NCBI RefSeq assembly: GCF_943192915.1 | Contig: NZ_CALPCD010000004.1 | Coordinates: forward strand, 62,001-126,000 | DNA from: Anaerotardibacter muris | GTDB taxonomy: Bacteria > Actinomycetota > Coriobacteriia > Coriobacteriales > Eggerthellaceae | Length of the DNA: 64,000 nt | Direction of reading: 5' to 3' | Part shown: piece after piece, positions 27,036 through 36,599 of the stretch | Layout: each line of letters opens with the position of its first letter | Position numbering within the stretch: the stretch's first letter is position 1 | Translations under genes and position numbers: made by a program | The notes under the pieces: model-generated | The model's database searches: none | What the model saw: the letters and a program-made list of their open reading frames with translations, nothing else | What the model was told of the DNA's origin: nothing

Positions 27036-27578
27036 ATGGCAGCAGTTGCAGGATGGTATCCCGATCCAGAGGGCGATACGACTCGCTTGCGTTACTGGGA
27101 TGGAACCCAATGGACCAGCGACTATACCGCTGCTCCTGGCGCTGCACAAGCAGGTGCGAGCGCTGATACCGCGTCAGCTGGTACGTCAGCCCCGACTGGT
27201 GCGAATACCGGGACTCAAGGTGCAACTCAGGGCGCTGCACCCTATGCCACTTCTGCCACATCCAATATGAACTACCAAACGTTCGATGCTGAACAGATCT
27301 ACCCTATGACCAGCCAAGATCGCACGCTGCGCCTTATCGCTTTCATCTTGAACATCGTCTCGTGCGTATGTGCTGCATGGGCCATCCTCCCATTGGCATG
27401 GATGGTGCCGATGACCATCTACAGCTGGAGCCTCTACAAGGGCAAGCGCCCCAACACCACTGCCTTCGGTGTTTGCACGCTCATCTTCGTGAACCTGGTC
27501 TCGGGCATCTTGCTGCTTGTTTCGAACAGGGATCAAGCACCTGCAGGTGACCCTGGCAACAACCCACCCGTACAATAA
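27036..27578 (+). CDS. DUF2510 membrane protein
   Basis: Protein of 180 aa. The N-terminal DUF2510 module (GWYPDPEGDTTRLRYWDGTQW) is typical of actinobacterial membrane proteins. An Ala/Gly/Thr-rich linker follows (about 30-75), then two or three hydrophobic helices (about 100-165). Start chosen at 27036, where AAAAGGAGA stands 6 bases upstream and the DUF2510 motif begins. The function of the module is unknown. An imperfect terminator hairpin follows. Confidence 0.8.
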   Translation: MAAVAGWYPDPEGDTTRLRYWDGTQWTSDYTAAPGAAQAGASADTASAGTSAPTGANTGTQGATQGAAPYATSATSNMNYQTFDAEQIYPMTSQDRTLRLIAFILNIVSCVCAAWAILPLAWMVPMTIYSWSLYKGKRPNTTAFGVCTLIFVNLVSGILLLVSNRDQAPAGDPGNNPPVQ

Positions 27579-27616
27579 ATTGCCCTGTGCAGCCCTGTAC
27601 GCGTTCGATCTTCTTG

Positions 27617-27649
27617 AGCGGCATCCATCACGGGTGCTGCTTTTCTTTT
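27617..27649 (+). terminator. imperfect Rho-independent terminator
   Basis: AGCGGCATCC and GGGTGCTGCT can pair around the loop ATCAC with internal mismatches, followed by TTTCTTTT. It separates the DUF2510 gene from the metallopeptidase gene. Confidence 0.6.
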
Positions 27650-27675
27650 GTACGTGCGCTTGGCATACTAAGAAC

Positions 27676-28224
27676 ATGAAAGAAACTACGCTCCATGTTG
27701 AAGGGATCCCTATCTCGATCGTGCGCAAACGCATGAAGACCGTGCGCCTGAAGGTGAAGTCGCCTGGAGGCGAGGTATGCATGTCGGCTCCGTACCATGT
27801 GACGAACGCTGAACTGGAGCGCTTCGCTGCCTCGCGCATCGACTGGATACGTGTCCAACGAGCACGGATCGCCGCCTCCCCTGCCGCGCATGCGCAATCC
27901 GCGAGCAAGGAAGAGATCGAGGCCTGGCGTGCCGTGGTGAAAGCCTGCGTGCCACCACTTGTTGAGCAGTGGGCGCCCATCCTAGGCGTTCACCCGAAGA
28001 AGATCGATTATCGCAACATGAAAAGTCGCTGGGGCAGCTGTCAGCCAGAAACAGGGCGGCTCTGCTTCAACATTCGTCTGGCGCTCTATCCTCCTGAGTG
28101 CCTGGAATACGTGGTCGTACACGAATTGTGCCATTTTTTGGAAGCGAACCACGGCCCTGGGTTCCACGCCCTGATGGACCGCGTCATGCCCGACTGGCGC
28201 ACCCGCAAGAAGAAGCTGAATTAA
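27676..28224 (+). CDS. YgjP-like (DUF45) zinc metallopeptidase
   Basis: Protein of 182 aa of the YgjP/WLM-like group. The zinc motif VVHELCHFLEANHGPGFH (HExxH with a third ligand downstream) and the MKSRWGSC box preceding it are the family hallmarks. It is cytoplasmic with no signal peptide. Start chosen at 27676, where the family begins; there is no clear ribosome-binding site, so a short-leader mRNA is possible. The substrate is not known for the family. Confidence 0.87.
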   Translation: MKETTLHVEGIPISIVRKRMKTVRLKVKSPGGEVCMSAPYHVTNAELERFAASRIDWIRVQRARIAASPAAHAQSASKEEIEAWRAVVKACVPPLVEQWAPILGVHPKKIDYRNMKSRWGSCQPETGRLCFNIRLALYPPECLEYVVVHELCHFLEANHGPGFHALMDRVMPDWRTRKKKLN

Positions 28225-28249
28225 CGTGTGTAATTAGGATCAGCTGGGC

Positions 28250-28909
28250 TTATGTCTGCGTGATAACGACTTGCGCCCACTCGATCAGGACGTTTGCGAG
28301 TGCAGCAGCATCGAGCGCTTCATCTGCGTCATACGCATCTAAGAAAACAAGCTCCTGGTCGCTGGCGAATGAGCGCATCCGCGCGCGACTCACGAGGTAT
28401 TCACCACTTCGCGCAAACACGAGCGCACGCATGACGAAGAACGTATTTTTCACGCACGCTTCGACCACCGCCTCGAGCGTTTCAGATTCGAACGCCAGAG
28501 TATGACAAAGCGTGTGATAGATCTCCGAAGCACCCGCTTTTGCTGAAAGCAGCGCATCGTTGGTCGTGAAGTTCGTATTCATGAAATCGAACGACCCCTG
28601 AAGGACGCGCGTATCATTTACGAGGTTGAACACATCGTAGCGCGGCCAAGCAGCCAACACCTCGGGTGAACCAATGAAACCGCAGGCAAGTTCCGCATGG
28701 GGCATTGTTCCAACGACGCCACGAAAGACTTCGATATCTTTTGCCGTAAGTTCCTCGATAACCACGACCGAATCAATATCGCTGGTCTCACGTTCTTCCC
28801 CGCGTGCGCGGCTCCCCTGGATTCCCACAAGCACCAAGCGATTCCCGAACGCATCTACAAGCTTCGCCCGCAGTTCACGCATCCAGCTATTGACATCGAT
28901 CTCCACCAT
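28250..28909 (-). CDS. nucleotidyltransferase-domain protein
   Basis: Protein of 219 aa. The N-terminal polymerase-beta-type fold has the G-S motif and acidic pair in GSRARGEERETSDID. The C-terminal half is helical and resembles that of aminoglycoside/lincosamide nucleotidyltransferases rather than MntA antitoxins. It is convergent with the metallopeptidase gene (25-base gap). The start is uncertain; ATG at 28909 is preferred over 28966. Substrate unknown. Confidence 0.68.
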   Translation of the reverse strand: MVEIDVNSWMRELRAKLVDAFGNRLVLVGIQGSRARGEERETSDIDSVVVIEELTAKDIEVFRGVVGTMPHAELACGFIGSPEVLAAWPRYDVFNLVNDTRVLQGSFDFMNTNFTTNDALLSAKAGASEIYHTLCHTLAFESETLEAVVEACVKNTFFVMRALVFARSGEYLVSRARMRSFASDQELVFLDAYDADEALDAAALANVLIEWAQVVITQT

Positions 28910-29016
28910 GCAAACCATCCCTCGACAATACGCTTTCATTCTCGCAAATCCCCTAGCCCACATCAAGCAACAACCTGTTGCTTGAAGCTCTCAAGTATCA
29001 ATTCCTATGTTAAGAT

Positions 29017-29033
29017 TGTCATACGGTATGACA
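29017..29033. promoter_or_regulatory. 17-bp palindromic operator of the RelB-PIN locus
   Basis: TGTCATAC-G-GTATGACA is a perfect inverted repeat immediately before the antitoxin ribosome-binding site. It lies just downstream of a possible -10 (TATGTT, 29006-29011, 18 bases from TTGAAG at 28982). This position fits autorepression by the ribbon-helix-helix antitoxin. Confidence 0.75.
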
Positions 29034-29042
29034 GGAGTATGT

Positions 29043-29357
29043 ATGGACCCAATGGTATCAGCTCGAGTTCCCGTTGAACTCAGAGATCAGGTGAACAAAG
29101 AATTGCGCAAAGCGGGGTCGTCTCCGACCGAGCTGATCAATAGCGCTTACGAGTTCTTCCTCAAAACGCGACAATTGCCCTCTGCTATCGAAGCTCCGCG
29201 CCCTGGCAAACGTAAGTTTTCTCGAGCTGCACTGTCCAGTCTCATGAACAGCATCAAGGAAACCACCCTCCCTACCCCCGAATCATATTTCGAGAACACC
29301 ACGTACGACGACTTATTGGCTGACGCATTGAGAGAGTCCTATGAAAATCTTTCTTGA
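29043..29357 (+). CDS. RelB/DinJ-type ribbon-helix-helix antitoxin
   Basis: Protein of 104 aa. The N-terminal segment VSARVPVELRDQVNKELRKA followed by SSPTELINSAYEFFL is a DinJ/RelB ribbon-helix-helix dimer domain for DNA binding. The C-terminal half is predicted to wrap the toxin. Start chosen at 29043 with AGGAG 5 bases upstream. It overlaps the PIN toxin gene by 17 bases. The 17-bp dyad upstream is the likely autoregulatory site. Confidence 0.85.
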   Translation: MDPMVSARVPVELRDQVNKELRKAGSSPTELINSAYEFFLKTRQLPSAIEAPRPGKRKFSRAALSSLMNSIKETTLPTPESYFENTTYDDLLADALRESYENLS

Positions 29358-29793
29358 TACTAATATCCTTATTGACTACTTTGCGCAGCGCGAACCGTTC
29401 TGCAAAGAAGCGAATAAGCTTCGTATTGTCGACTTTTTTGGAGATGCTGAATTATGGGCAAGTGCTCAATCATTTTCCGACATCGAATATATCCTCGGAA
29501 GAATACATCCCGTGCAAAAAGTTCGCGAAAAGATGGCTAAGAGCCTGGATTTTCTTCAGATTGCTACGTTTGAGGCTGCTGATGTTGAAGACGCTCTTAT
29601 GTCGACCTGGCCCGACTTGGAAGATTTTCTTATCGCAAGGTGTGCCGAGCGCATCAAAGCAGACTACCTTATCACCCGCGACCTACACGGGTTCGTCGAT
29701 TCACCAGTACCCGTCCTGAATCCTGCAGAATTTTTCTCGATGCTTAAGACCAAATACGATATCGAATACGAGGAACTATCACTATCGCTTTGA
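29341..29793 (+). CDS. PIN-domain ribonuclease toxin
   Basis: Protein of 150 aa with the VapC-like PIN fold. Acidic residues lie in FLDTNILIDYF (first Asp), in the middle helix (DIEYILGR), in DLEDFLIARCAE, and the last Asp is in DYLITRDLHGF. It probably cleaves RNA in an Mg2+-dependent way until neutralised by the overlapping upstream antitoxin. The codons and base composition look slightly more A+T-rich than those of neighbours, as expected for a mobile toxin-antitoxin module. Confidence 0.85.
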   Translation: MKIFLDTNILIDYFAQREPFCKEANKLRIVDFFGDAELWASAQSFSDIEYILGRIHPVQKVREKMAKSLDFLQIATFEAADVEDALMSTWPDLEDFLIARCAERIKADYLITRDLHGFVDSPVPVLNPAEFFSMLKTKYDIEYEELSLSL

Positions 29794-29914
29794 GTTCATC
29801 TCAACATTTCGGTATTGATTCGAGGCTGTAGACACCTAATCTGCGCAGATTCACTACTATGAAGAGTAAGGCGCTTCGACCATGAAGCGCAAATCGCATT
29901 TGAAGGAGCACGCG

Positions 29915-30382
29915 ATGAAGCTCAACGTTATCAGCGCCTACGAAACCAGCGCACAAGAATTCTTCGAACAACTCGAGGCTTGGCATGTGGACATGGTAGT
30001 GGATATCCGCCTGAAGAACACCAACCAGCTTGCAGGCTTCACGAAATTACACGACATCGAGTACTTCACGCATCGCATCTTGAACGCGAACTATGCTCAT
30101 GATGTCGAATTCTCCCCCGCCACCACTACGCTTGCGAAGTATCTCGACCACCAACTCACCTGGGAAGAATACTTTGCGGAGTACCAAAAGGAAATGGAAG
30201 AGCGCAATGCCATCAATGACTTCATCGAGCGATATGGCGAATACGATTCGGTCGTTCTTATCGGCACCGCCACGAAGAAACGCCGTTCTCATGCCGAAGT
30301 GCTCCATGAATTAGTCGAAAGTCACTTGGATTCGACCGTTGGGATAGGAACCTCGTCCTCAACATCGATATTGCCATCGTAG
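29915..30382 (+). CDS. DUF488-family protein
   Basis: Protein of 155 aa. The N-terminal VISAYETSAQEFFEQL and VVDIRLKNTNQLAGFTK segments match the DUF488 pattern. The family's C-terminal LLC-x-E...CHR block is replaced here by VVLIGTATKKRRSHAEVLHEL, so both cysteines are lost. The final 20 residues are read through the antisense of the neighbouring symporter gene, overlapping it by 61 bases, which suggests an original stop was lost. AAGGAG precedes the ATG chosen at 29915. Function unknown. Confidence 0.75.
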   Translation: MKLNVISAYETSAQEFFEQLEAWHVDMVVDIRLKNTNQLAGFTKLHDIEYFTHRILNANYAHDVEFSPATTTLAKYLDHQLTWEEYFAEYQKEMEERNAINDFIERYGEYDSVVLIGTATKKRRSHAEVLHELVESHLDSTVGIGTSSSTSILPS

Positions 30383-31737
30383 ACATAATACTTCGTCTCG
30401 CGCGCAATGAGTCCTGATAGCAAGAGCACCATGATGATGTTCGGAATAGCCATCAAAGCATTGCCGATATCGGAAATGGTCCACACCATATCACCGATAC
30501 CGAGCGTTCCCAAGAACGCTGCCGCCACATAGACCACCTGATAAGGCCTGATCGCATGCTTGCCGAACAGGTACGTGATACAACGGCTACCGTAATACGA
30601 CCAACCTAGGATGGTGGAATAAGAGAATGCCACCATGCCCAGCACCAGAAGCGGCGTGCCGATGAAGGGAATCTGAGAGAACGCCAGACTTGCCAATTGT
30701 GCGCCCGAGAAGATCGAAGGATCCACTAAGATCTGCTCTTGGATGCTCGGATATGCAAGCATGGTGGAGACCAATACGATTCCCGTGAGCGCACAGATGA
30801 CCACCGTGGACCAGAATGTGCCCGTCATGGCGATGAGTGCCTGCTCAGCAGGGTTCTTGGTCTTCGCAGCTGCCGCGATGATGGGAGCCGAACCCAGGCC
30901 CGATTCATTGGAGAACAGACCGCGTGCGCAACCGAACTGGAGCGCCACCATGATGCCCGATCCCACCGCGCCGCCAAAAGCAGCCTTCGCCGTGAATGCG
31001 CACTCGAAGATGAGCACGATCGCATCCCAGAGATACGCCCAGTTCAATATCAATATGATCAAACACCCGAGCGTATAACCGATAGCCATCACCGGTACAA
31101 GACGCTCGCACACATCAGATATGATGCGCACGCCGCCGAAGATGACCACTGCCACCAAGATGACGATGACCAGTCCGATGATCCAAGACTCTAGCTCGAT
31201 GCCACTCGAGGTGAGGATGCCCGTCATAGCTGATGCTTGCACGGCGGACCCCGTGCCGATGGCTGCGATGGCCGCAAATAGCGCGAAAGCCACGGCACCC
31301 AAACGCGCATACCAGGGGGTCTTGCCGTTCTTCATGAAGCCGCGCTGCCAGGCATACATCGCACCGCCGAGCATGTTGCCGTTATGGTCCTTCACGCGAT
31401 ACTTGATCGCCACGAACACCTCGGAATACTTGGTCGCTATGCCGAACACGCCCGTGAGCCACATCCAGAAGATCGCACCAGGACCACCAGCCAGGATGGC
31501 GGTAGCCACACCAACGATCGAACCAGTGCCGATCGTTGCCGCCAACGCTGTTGCAAGAGCGCCAAAAGGAGAGATGTCGCCTTCGCCGTCGTTCTTCTTG
31601 AACGAAAGTTTGATAGCTTCAGGGAGCTTTCGCTGGATGAAGCGCGTGCGGAAAGTAAGGAACAGATGCGAACCCAGCAGCAATACGATCATTGCTGGAC
31701 CCCATACGAAAGCGTCTATTTGATCGAGGATCTCCAT
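30322..31737 (-). CDS. AGCS-family sodium:alanine symporter
   Basis: Membrane transporter of 471 aa with about ten helices. Signature segments are ALAATIGTGSIVGVATAI, GGPGAIFWMWLTG and the conserved FSNESGLGSAP. It is predicted to import alanine or glycine with Na+. Start chosen at the ATG at 31737 with GGAAGG upstream; an upstream ATG at 31773 would add 12 residues. The gene converges with the DUF488 gene and overlaps it by 61 bases. Confidence 0.92.
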   Translation of the reverse strand: MEILDQIDAFVWGPAMIVLLLGSHLFLTFRTRFIQRKLPEAIKLSFKKNDGEGDISPFGALATALAATIGTGSIVGVATAILAGGPGAIFWMWLTGVFGIATKYSEVFVAIKYRVKDHNGNMLGGAMYAWQRGFMKNGKTPWYARLGAVAFALFAAIAAIGTGSAVQASAMTGILTSSGIELESWIIGLVIVILVAVVIFGGVRIISDVCERLVPVMAIGYTLGCLIILILNWAYLWDAIVLIFECAFTAKAAFGGAVGSGIMVALQFGCARGLFSNESGLGSAPIIAAAAKTKNPAEQALIAMTGTFWSTVVICALTGIVLVSTMLAYPSIQEQILVDPSIFSGAQLASLAFSQIPFIGTPLLVLGMVAFSYSTILGWSYYGSRCITYLFGKHAIRPYQVVYVAAAFLGTLGIGDMVWTISDIGNALMAIPNIIMVLLLSGLIARETKYYVYDGNIDVEDEVPIPTVESK

Positions 31738-31815
31738 TGCCTTCCCATTATCCCCTAATGCCGCATGACCCACTTCACGTTTCGCGCAAGCGGGAAGTCT
31801 TCACCCAGACACATT

Positions 31816-31859
31816 GGGGACAGGTCCCATTTTGTCCGGGACAGAATGGGGACAGGCCA
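31816..31859. repeat. palindromic repeat, copy D
   Basis: GGGGACAGGTCCCATTTTGTCC followed by GGGACAG and GGGGACAGGCC. The first part is nearly identical to the copy at 43474-43500. It lies in the divergent spacer between the symporter and cysteine synthase, the only copy at two 5' ends. Confidence 0.8.
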
Positions 31860-32038
31860 GAATGCAACGATGCCGTCAGGCGCACGCTGGCAATAGATCC
31901 TCCCAAACATCGACACACGCTGGCAGCAGAGTTCCCCAAGCTAAAGCGCTTCCAAAGCGAAGTGTAGCCAGAAACCAAAGACAAATCGGCTATGATGTGA
32001 AGAACGAAATCGCACCACTAGCTCCTGAAGGAAGCCCT

Positions 32039-32965
32039 ATGGTCTATCACACGATCTTGGATTATGTTGGCAACACGCCGCTGATCGAACTCAATACCAT
32101 GACAACGCCCGATCAGGCTCGCATCGTGGTGAAATACGAGGGCTTGAACGTAGGTGGCTCGATCAAAACGCGCACTGCGCTGCAGATGATCAAAGGCGCT
32201 GAAGAGCGTGGCGTCCTTACCAAAGACTCCATCATCGTAGAGCCGACCAGCGGCAACCAAGGCATCGGACTTGCGCTGGTCTGCGCCGTAAAAGGCTATC
32301 AGGCGCGTCTCATCATGCCCGACTCTGTCTCGGCAGAGCGACACAAACTGGTCGCGCAATATGGCGCTGAGGTCATCTTGGTTCACGATGAAGGCGATAT
32401 CGGAGAGTGCATCGAACGCTGCATTGCTCTTGCAGAAGAGATGGAGGCAAGCGACCCCAATGTCTACATTCCCCAGCAGTTCGAAAACCCCGACAACCTT
32501 CTTGCTCACACCACTACCACCGCACAAGAGATCCTCAGCGATATCGATACGCCCATCGATGGGTTTTGCTCAGGCTTCGGCACAGGAGGCACCATCTCTG
32601 GCGTTGGCAAGATCTTGCGTGAGGCCTATCCCGATCTGGTCATCTGGGTGGCCGAACCCGACAAGGCCGCGATCCTTTCAGGTGGTCCTATCGGCTCGCA
32701 CATGCAGCAGGGTATCGGCGATGGCCTTATCCCTGCTATCTTCGATAATGACATTTACGATCAGATCTGCCTGGTGAGCGACGAAGAAGCCATCGAAACG
32801 AGCCGCGAACTTGCTCAGAAGGAAGGCATCCTGTGCGGTATCTCTTCGGGCACGAACGTTGCGGTTGCCCGTCGTCTTGCCACGCATCTTGGCCCTGGTA
32901 AAACGGTCGTCACCATCCTCCCCGACACGGGCGAGCGCTACTTCTCGACCGATCTCTTCGCCTAA
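32039..32965 (+). CDS. cysK: cysteine synthase family (PLP beta-replacement enzyme)
   Basis: PLP enzyme of 308 aa. It has NTPLIELN near the N-terminus, the substrate-binding TSGNQGIGLA, and the glycine-rich PLP phosphate loop GFGTGGTISGVGK. The Schiff-base Lys lies in GGSIKTRTA; classical CysK has GS-x-KDR here, so Asp is replaced by Thr. It makes cysteine from O-acetylserine (or a related activated serine) and sulfide. Start chosen at 32039 with GAAGGAAG upstream; the family begins there. A serine acetyltransferase partner is not in the window. Confidence 0.88.
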   Translation: MVYHTILDYVGNTPLIELNTMTTPDQARIVVKYEGLNVGGSIKTRTALQMIKGAEERGVLTKDSIIVEPTSGNQGIGLALVCAVKGYQARLIMPDSVSAERHKLVAQYGAEVILVHDEGDIGECIERCIALAEEMEASDPNVYIPQQFENPDNLLAHTTTTAQEILSDIDTPIDGFCSGFGTGGTISGVGKILREAYPDLVIWVAEPDKAAILSGGPIGSHMQQGIGDGLIPAIFDNDIYDQICLVSDEEAIETSRELAQKEGILCGISSGTNVAVARRLATHLGPGKTVVTILPDTGERYFSTDLFA

Positions 32966-33013
32966 GTACCAGACATTCTGCTTGCGCAATAGCCCTCGGC
33001 CTTCGGTCAAAAG

Positions 33014-35287
33014 CTACAAAACGCTCACAGGGTCGATGTCGATGGAGACGTTGACGGTCTTATCGGGCTTGCGGGTGCGGAAATACTCGCGACAGAATGC
33101 AGAGATATCGCATTCAGGCTGGGCTTTTATCAGGATATGATAACGATAGTTCTTCTTCAGCCGTGAAAGGACGCACGGCGTTGGAGGATAGACCTGAACC
33201 CCTTGGAGTCCCTGCTCTTCAGCAAGTTGCATCAAATCGAAGAACAGCTTCTGCGCCACTCCGATCACTTCGGATTCGCGCTCTCCCCAAATGAGCACAT
33301 TCGCCAAGCGCACATATGGTGGATAATTCGCATCCTTGCGCATCTTGAGCTCATGCTCGAGAAAACCTTCGCGATCATAGCGCGCGGCCGACCTGACCGC
33401 AACTTCCTGAGCACTATAGGTCTGCACGATCACCTTACCAGGAAGATCGGCACGACCCGAACGACCAGCCACCTGTTCGATCAGATCGAACGTGCGCTCT
33501 GAACTGCGAAAATCAGGAAGATGCAGCATGGTGTCCGCATTGATCACGCCCACCAGCGTAACGTCATCGAAGTCCAGGCCCTTCGCGATCATCTGAGTGC
33601 CCAAGAGCACCGCTGCTTCAGCCTTCGCGAACTGCTCGAGCAGACGCTGATGATCGCCCTTGTGGGCCGTTGTATCAGCATCCATGCGCACGATCTCTAC
33701 GGGGCGTTCGCGATCCTGCAAGAACGCGCGTAATTCCGCCTCCACACGCTGGGTTCCTGCGCCGAAGCGTTTCAGATAAGGTGAACCGCATTCAGGGCAA
33801 ACCGCTGGGGCAGGCTGCTCTTGCCCGCAATGATGGCACACCAGCCTGTTGCCCTCTTCATGGAACGTGAGCGAGGTTGAGCACGAATCGCATTCAGGCA
33901 CGTAACCGCAATCGCGACAGAGCAAGAACTGAGCGAACCCGCGTTGATTCAGTAGCAGCACGGCCTTTTCGTTCTTATCCAGCGTTTCGTTGAGCGCCGC
34001 CTGCAATGCTTTCGAGAACATCTTGCGATTGCCACCGCCGAATTCACGAGCCATATCCACCACTTGGATGGATGGCAACGGCTTGCCATTCGCACGCTCC
34101 CCCATCACTGCCAAGTGCCAATCCTTGTCAGACTCGACTCGATAGAGCGCCTCGATGGAAGGTGTGGCCGACCCCAGAATGAGCGTTGCCCCGTTGCGCT
34201 TGGCGATCCATTCCGCCACATCGCGCGTCACATAACGTGGCGATTGATCCTGTTTGTAGCTACCTTCGTGTTCCTCATCGACGATGATCATGCCCACATT
34301 CGCAAGCGGAGCGAACAATGCGCTCCGCGCTCCCACTACCACGCGGATCGCGCCCGAATGGATAAGATCCCACTGGTCGAAGCGCTCACCAGGGCTCATG
34401 CGCGAATGCAGCACCGCCACTGTGTCGCCGAAGCGGCCTCGAAAACGCGCGACCGTCTGCGGCGTGAGCGATATCTCAGGCACTAACACGATGGCATTGC
34501 GCCCCCGCTTCAGCTCCTCTTCGATGGCGCACAGAAACACTTCGGTCTTGCCAGAGCCAGTCACGCCATCGAGCACGATCACTTCCCCATCAGCTCGTTG
34601 CTGTGCACTACCGATGAGCTCGAGCGCATCACGTTGGGCAGAAGTGAGCTCGGGTCGCTCATGGATGCGCTTGGCGAATGCGGGGCTGATCTGCGCATTC
34701 CCGCGCACACGCCTGCGCTCTTCGATAGCTACGACACCCTTCGATTCGAGCGCCTTCAACACCGAAGAGACCGAACCGTATTCTGCTGTGAGCTCTGCAA
34801 CGCGCAGATCACCCTGTTTGAGAGCCTCTAGGATGGCGATCTGCTTCACGGCGCTGCGTCGTGGTTCGTACTGGTCGGCTGCAGGCAGACGCACCGCCCA
34901 TCGCTCATCGACCTGTTGGACCTTCGGGTAGAGCACCTCCCACGAACCAGCCACGCGCTTCATCTTCGGCGTTGCCCCTGGTGGAAGCAGTAAGCGCACG
35001 CACGAAGAGAGCGGCGCGATATAACGATCGGAAAGATAGAAAGCCAACTGAGCGCCAGCTTCGTCGAAATAAGAATCGGAAAGGACCGACTCCACCTGCT
35101 TCACGCGCGCAACATTCGCAGGCGTTTCGTCGGTAAGGCTCACCACATAACCGACCGCAGGTCGGCCGCCAAAGGGCACGAGCACCGCACAACCGACCCG
35201 CACATGAGCGGTCTCGGGCGTGAGCGCATAGGTATAAGCACTATCAAGCGCTTGTGTAGGGATGTCCAGGATCACTGAGGCATACAT
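33014..35287 (-). CDS. priA: primosomal replication restart helicase PriA
   Basis: Superfamily 2 helicase of 757 aa. An N-terminal 3'-DNA-binding domain is followed by Walker A GVTGSGKTEVF, Walker B IIVDEEHEGSYKQ and motif III region LILGSATPSIEA. The zinc-binding Cys pairs are in CRDCGYVPECDSC, CHHCG and CPECG. The C-terminal helicase lobe includes GTQMIAKGLDFDDVTLVG. It restarts collapsed replication forks. A TATACT -10 lies just before the ATG. It is read in the same direction as metK, 39 bases away. Confidence 0.94.
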   Translation of the reverse strand: MYASVILDIPTQALDSAYTYALTPETAHVRVGCAVLVPFGGRPAVGYVVSLTDETPANVARVKQVESVLSDSYFDEAGAQLAFYLSDRYIAPLSSCVRLLLPPGATPKMKRVAGSWEVLYPKVQQVDERWAVRLPAADQYEPRRSAVKQIAILEALKQGDLRVAELTAEYGSVSSVLKALESKGVVAIEERRRVRGNAQISPAFAKRIHERPELTSAQRDALELIGSAQQRADGEVIVLDGVTGSGKTEVFLCAIEEELKRGRNAIVLVPEISLTPQTVARFRGRFGDTVAVLHSRMSPGERFDQWDLIHSGAIRVVVGARSALFAPLANVGMIIVDEEHEGSYKQDQSPRYVTRDVAEWIAKRNGATLILGSATPSIEALYRVESDKDWHLAVMGERANGKPLPSIQVVDMAREFGGGNRKMFSKALQAALNETLDKNEKAVLLLNQRGFAQFLLCRDCGYVPECDSCSTSLTFHEEGNRLVCHHCGQEQPAPAVCPECGSPYLKRFGAGTQRVEAELRAFLQDRERPVEIVRMDADTTAHKGDHQRLLEQFAKAEAAVLLGTQMIAKGLDFDDVTLVGVINADTMLHLPDFRSSERTFDLIEQVAGRSGRADLPGKVIVQTYSAQEVAVRSAARYDREGFLEHELKMRKDANYPPYVRLANVLIWGERESEVIGVAQKLFFDLMQLAEEQGLQGVQVYPPTPCVLSRLKKNYRYHILIKAQPECDISAFCREYFRTRKPDKTVNVSIDIDPVSVL

Positions 35288-35326
35288 GGTGCCCCTAGTA
35301 TATACCGCAACGCGTACGTTCCGCAG

Positions 35327-36583
35327 CTACGAAAGCGAAGGACACGCTGCCTTCAAATCTTCGACCTTATTGGTCTGTTCCCAGGTAAACTCGGGCAATT
35401 CACGACCAAAGTGTCCATAAGCTGCAGTCTTGCGATAGATCGGACGACGCAGATCGAGCGCCTCGATGATGGCAGCTGGGCGCAGATCGAACACCTGAGC
35501 GACCGCCGCCTCGATCTCTTCCTGAGGAACATGGTTCGTGCCGAACGTATCGACCATCACTGAAACGGGATGGGCAACACCGATGGCATACGCGATCTGG
35601 ACCTCGCAGCGATCAGCCAAACCAGCTGCCACTACGTTCTTTGCCACCCAGCGTGCAGCATAGGCACCTGAACGGTCCACCTTCGTGCAGTCCTTACCTG
35701 AGAACGCGCCGCCACCATGACGACCCATGCCGCCATACGTGTCCACGATGATCTTACGGCCGGTCAGGCCAGCATCGCCCATAGGGCCACCCACTACGAA
35801 TCGTCCCGTAGGATTGATGAACAGCTCAGCACCCTCATAAGAGATTCCCAGTTCGTCGAAGACCGGGTCGATCACCTGCTCCACCACATCACGACGAAGT
35901 TGCTCAGTCTCAACATCTTCAGAATGCTGCGTGGAAACGACGATCTTGTCGATAGCTACTGGCTTGCCGTCTTCGTAACGCACGCTGACCTGGGTCTTCC
36001 CATCGGGACGCAAGTACGGTAGCACGCCTTCCTTGCGCACACGCGTCAAACGCTCGGACAAACGATGAGCCGCATGTATAGGTAGCGGCATGAGCTCTTT
36101 CGTCTCATTGCAGGCATAACCGAACATCATGCCCTGGTCGCCCGCACCGATCTCTGAGAGCGCGTCGCCTTCGGTTTCGCCATGCTGAGCCTCATAGGAC
36201 TGATCGACGCCCATCGCGATATCGGGCGACTGTTCATGGATCGCATTCAAAACGCCGCAGGTAGTAGCATCGAAGCCGAACTTCGCACGGTTGTAGCCGA
36301 TATCATTGACCACATCGCGCACGATCGAAGGCACATCGACATAAGCCTGAGTGCGAATCTCGCCGGTGACCAGCACCATGCCCGTAGTAGCCACGGTCTC
36401 ACAGGCGCAACGTACCGCAGTGGGGTCGGCTGGCGCTCCCGAAGGAGAAATGTAGCCGTCAGCCGCTAGCGCGATCTCCTTTTCCAAGATCGCGTCCAAG
36501 ATAGCATCTGAGATCTGATCGCAGATCTTATCAGGGTGACCTTCGGTAACCGATTCCGAGGTGAAGATGAACGAATTCGCCAT
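35327..36583 (-). CDS. metK: S-adenosylmethionine synthetase
   Basis: Enzyme of 418 aa that makes SAM from methionine and ATP. Start region [20 protein letters not shown] is invariant in the family; the hexapeptide [11 protein letters not shown] and the phosphate loop [16 protein letters not shown] are present. Start chosen at 36583, where the family begins. It starts 16 bases after a radical SAM gene, so the SAM producer and a SAM consumer are in one transcript. Confidence 0.96.
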   Translation of the reverse strand: MANSFIFTSESVTEGHPDKICDQISDAILDAILEKEIALAADGYISPSGAPADPTAVRCACETVATTGMVLVTGEIRTQAYVDVPSIVRDVVNDIGYNRAKFGFDATTCGVLNAIHEQSPDIAMGVDQSYEAQHGETEGDALSEIGAGDQGMMFGYACNETKELMPLPIHAAHRLSERLTRVRKEGVLPYLRPDGKTQVSVRYEDGKPVAIDKIVVSTQHSEDVETEQLRRDVVEQVIDPVFDELGISYEGAELFINPTGRFVVGGPMGDAGLTGRKIIVDTYGGMGRHGGGAFSGKDCTKVDRSGAYAARWVAKNVVAAGLADRCEVQIAYAIGVAHPVSVMVDTFGTNHVPQEEIEAAVAQVFDLRPAAIIEALDLRRPIYRKTAAYGHFGRELPEFTWEQTNKVEDLKAACPSLS

Positions 36584-36599
36584 GTTGGTCTTGCGCTTC

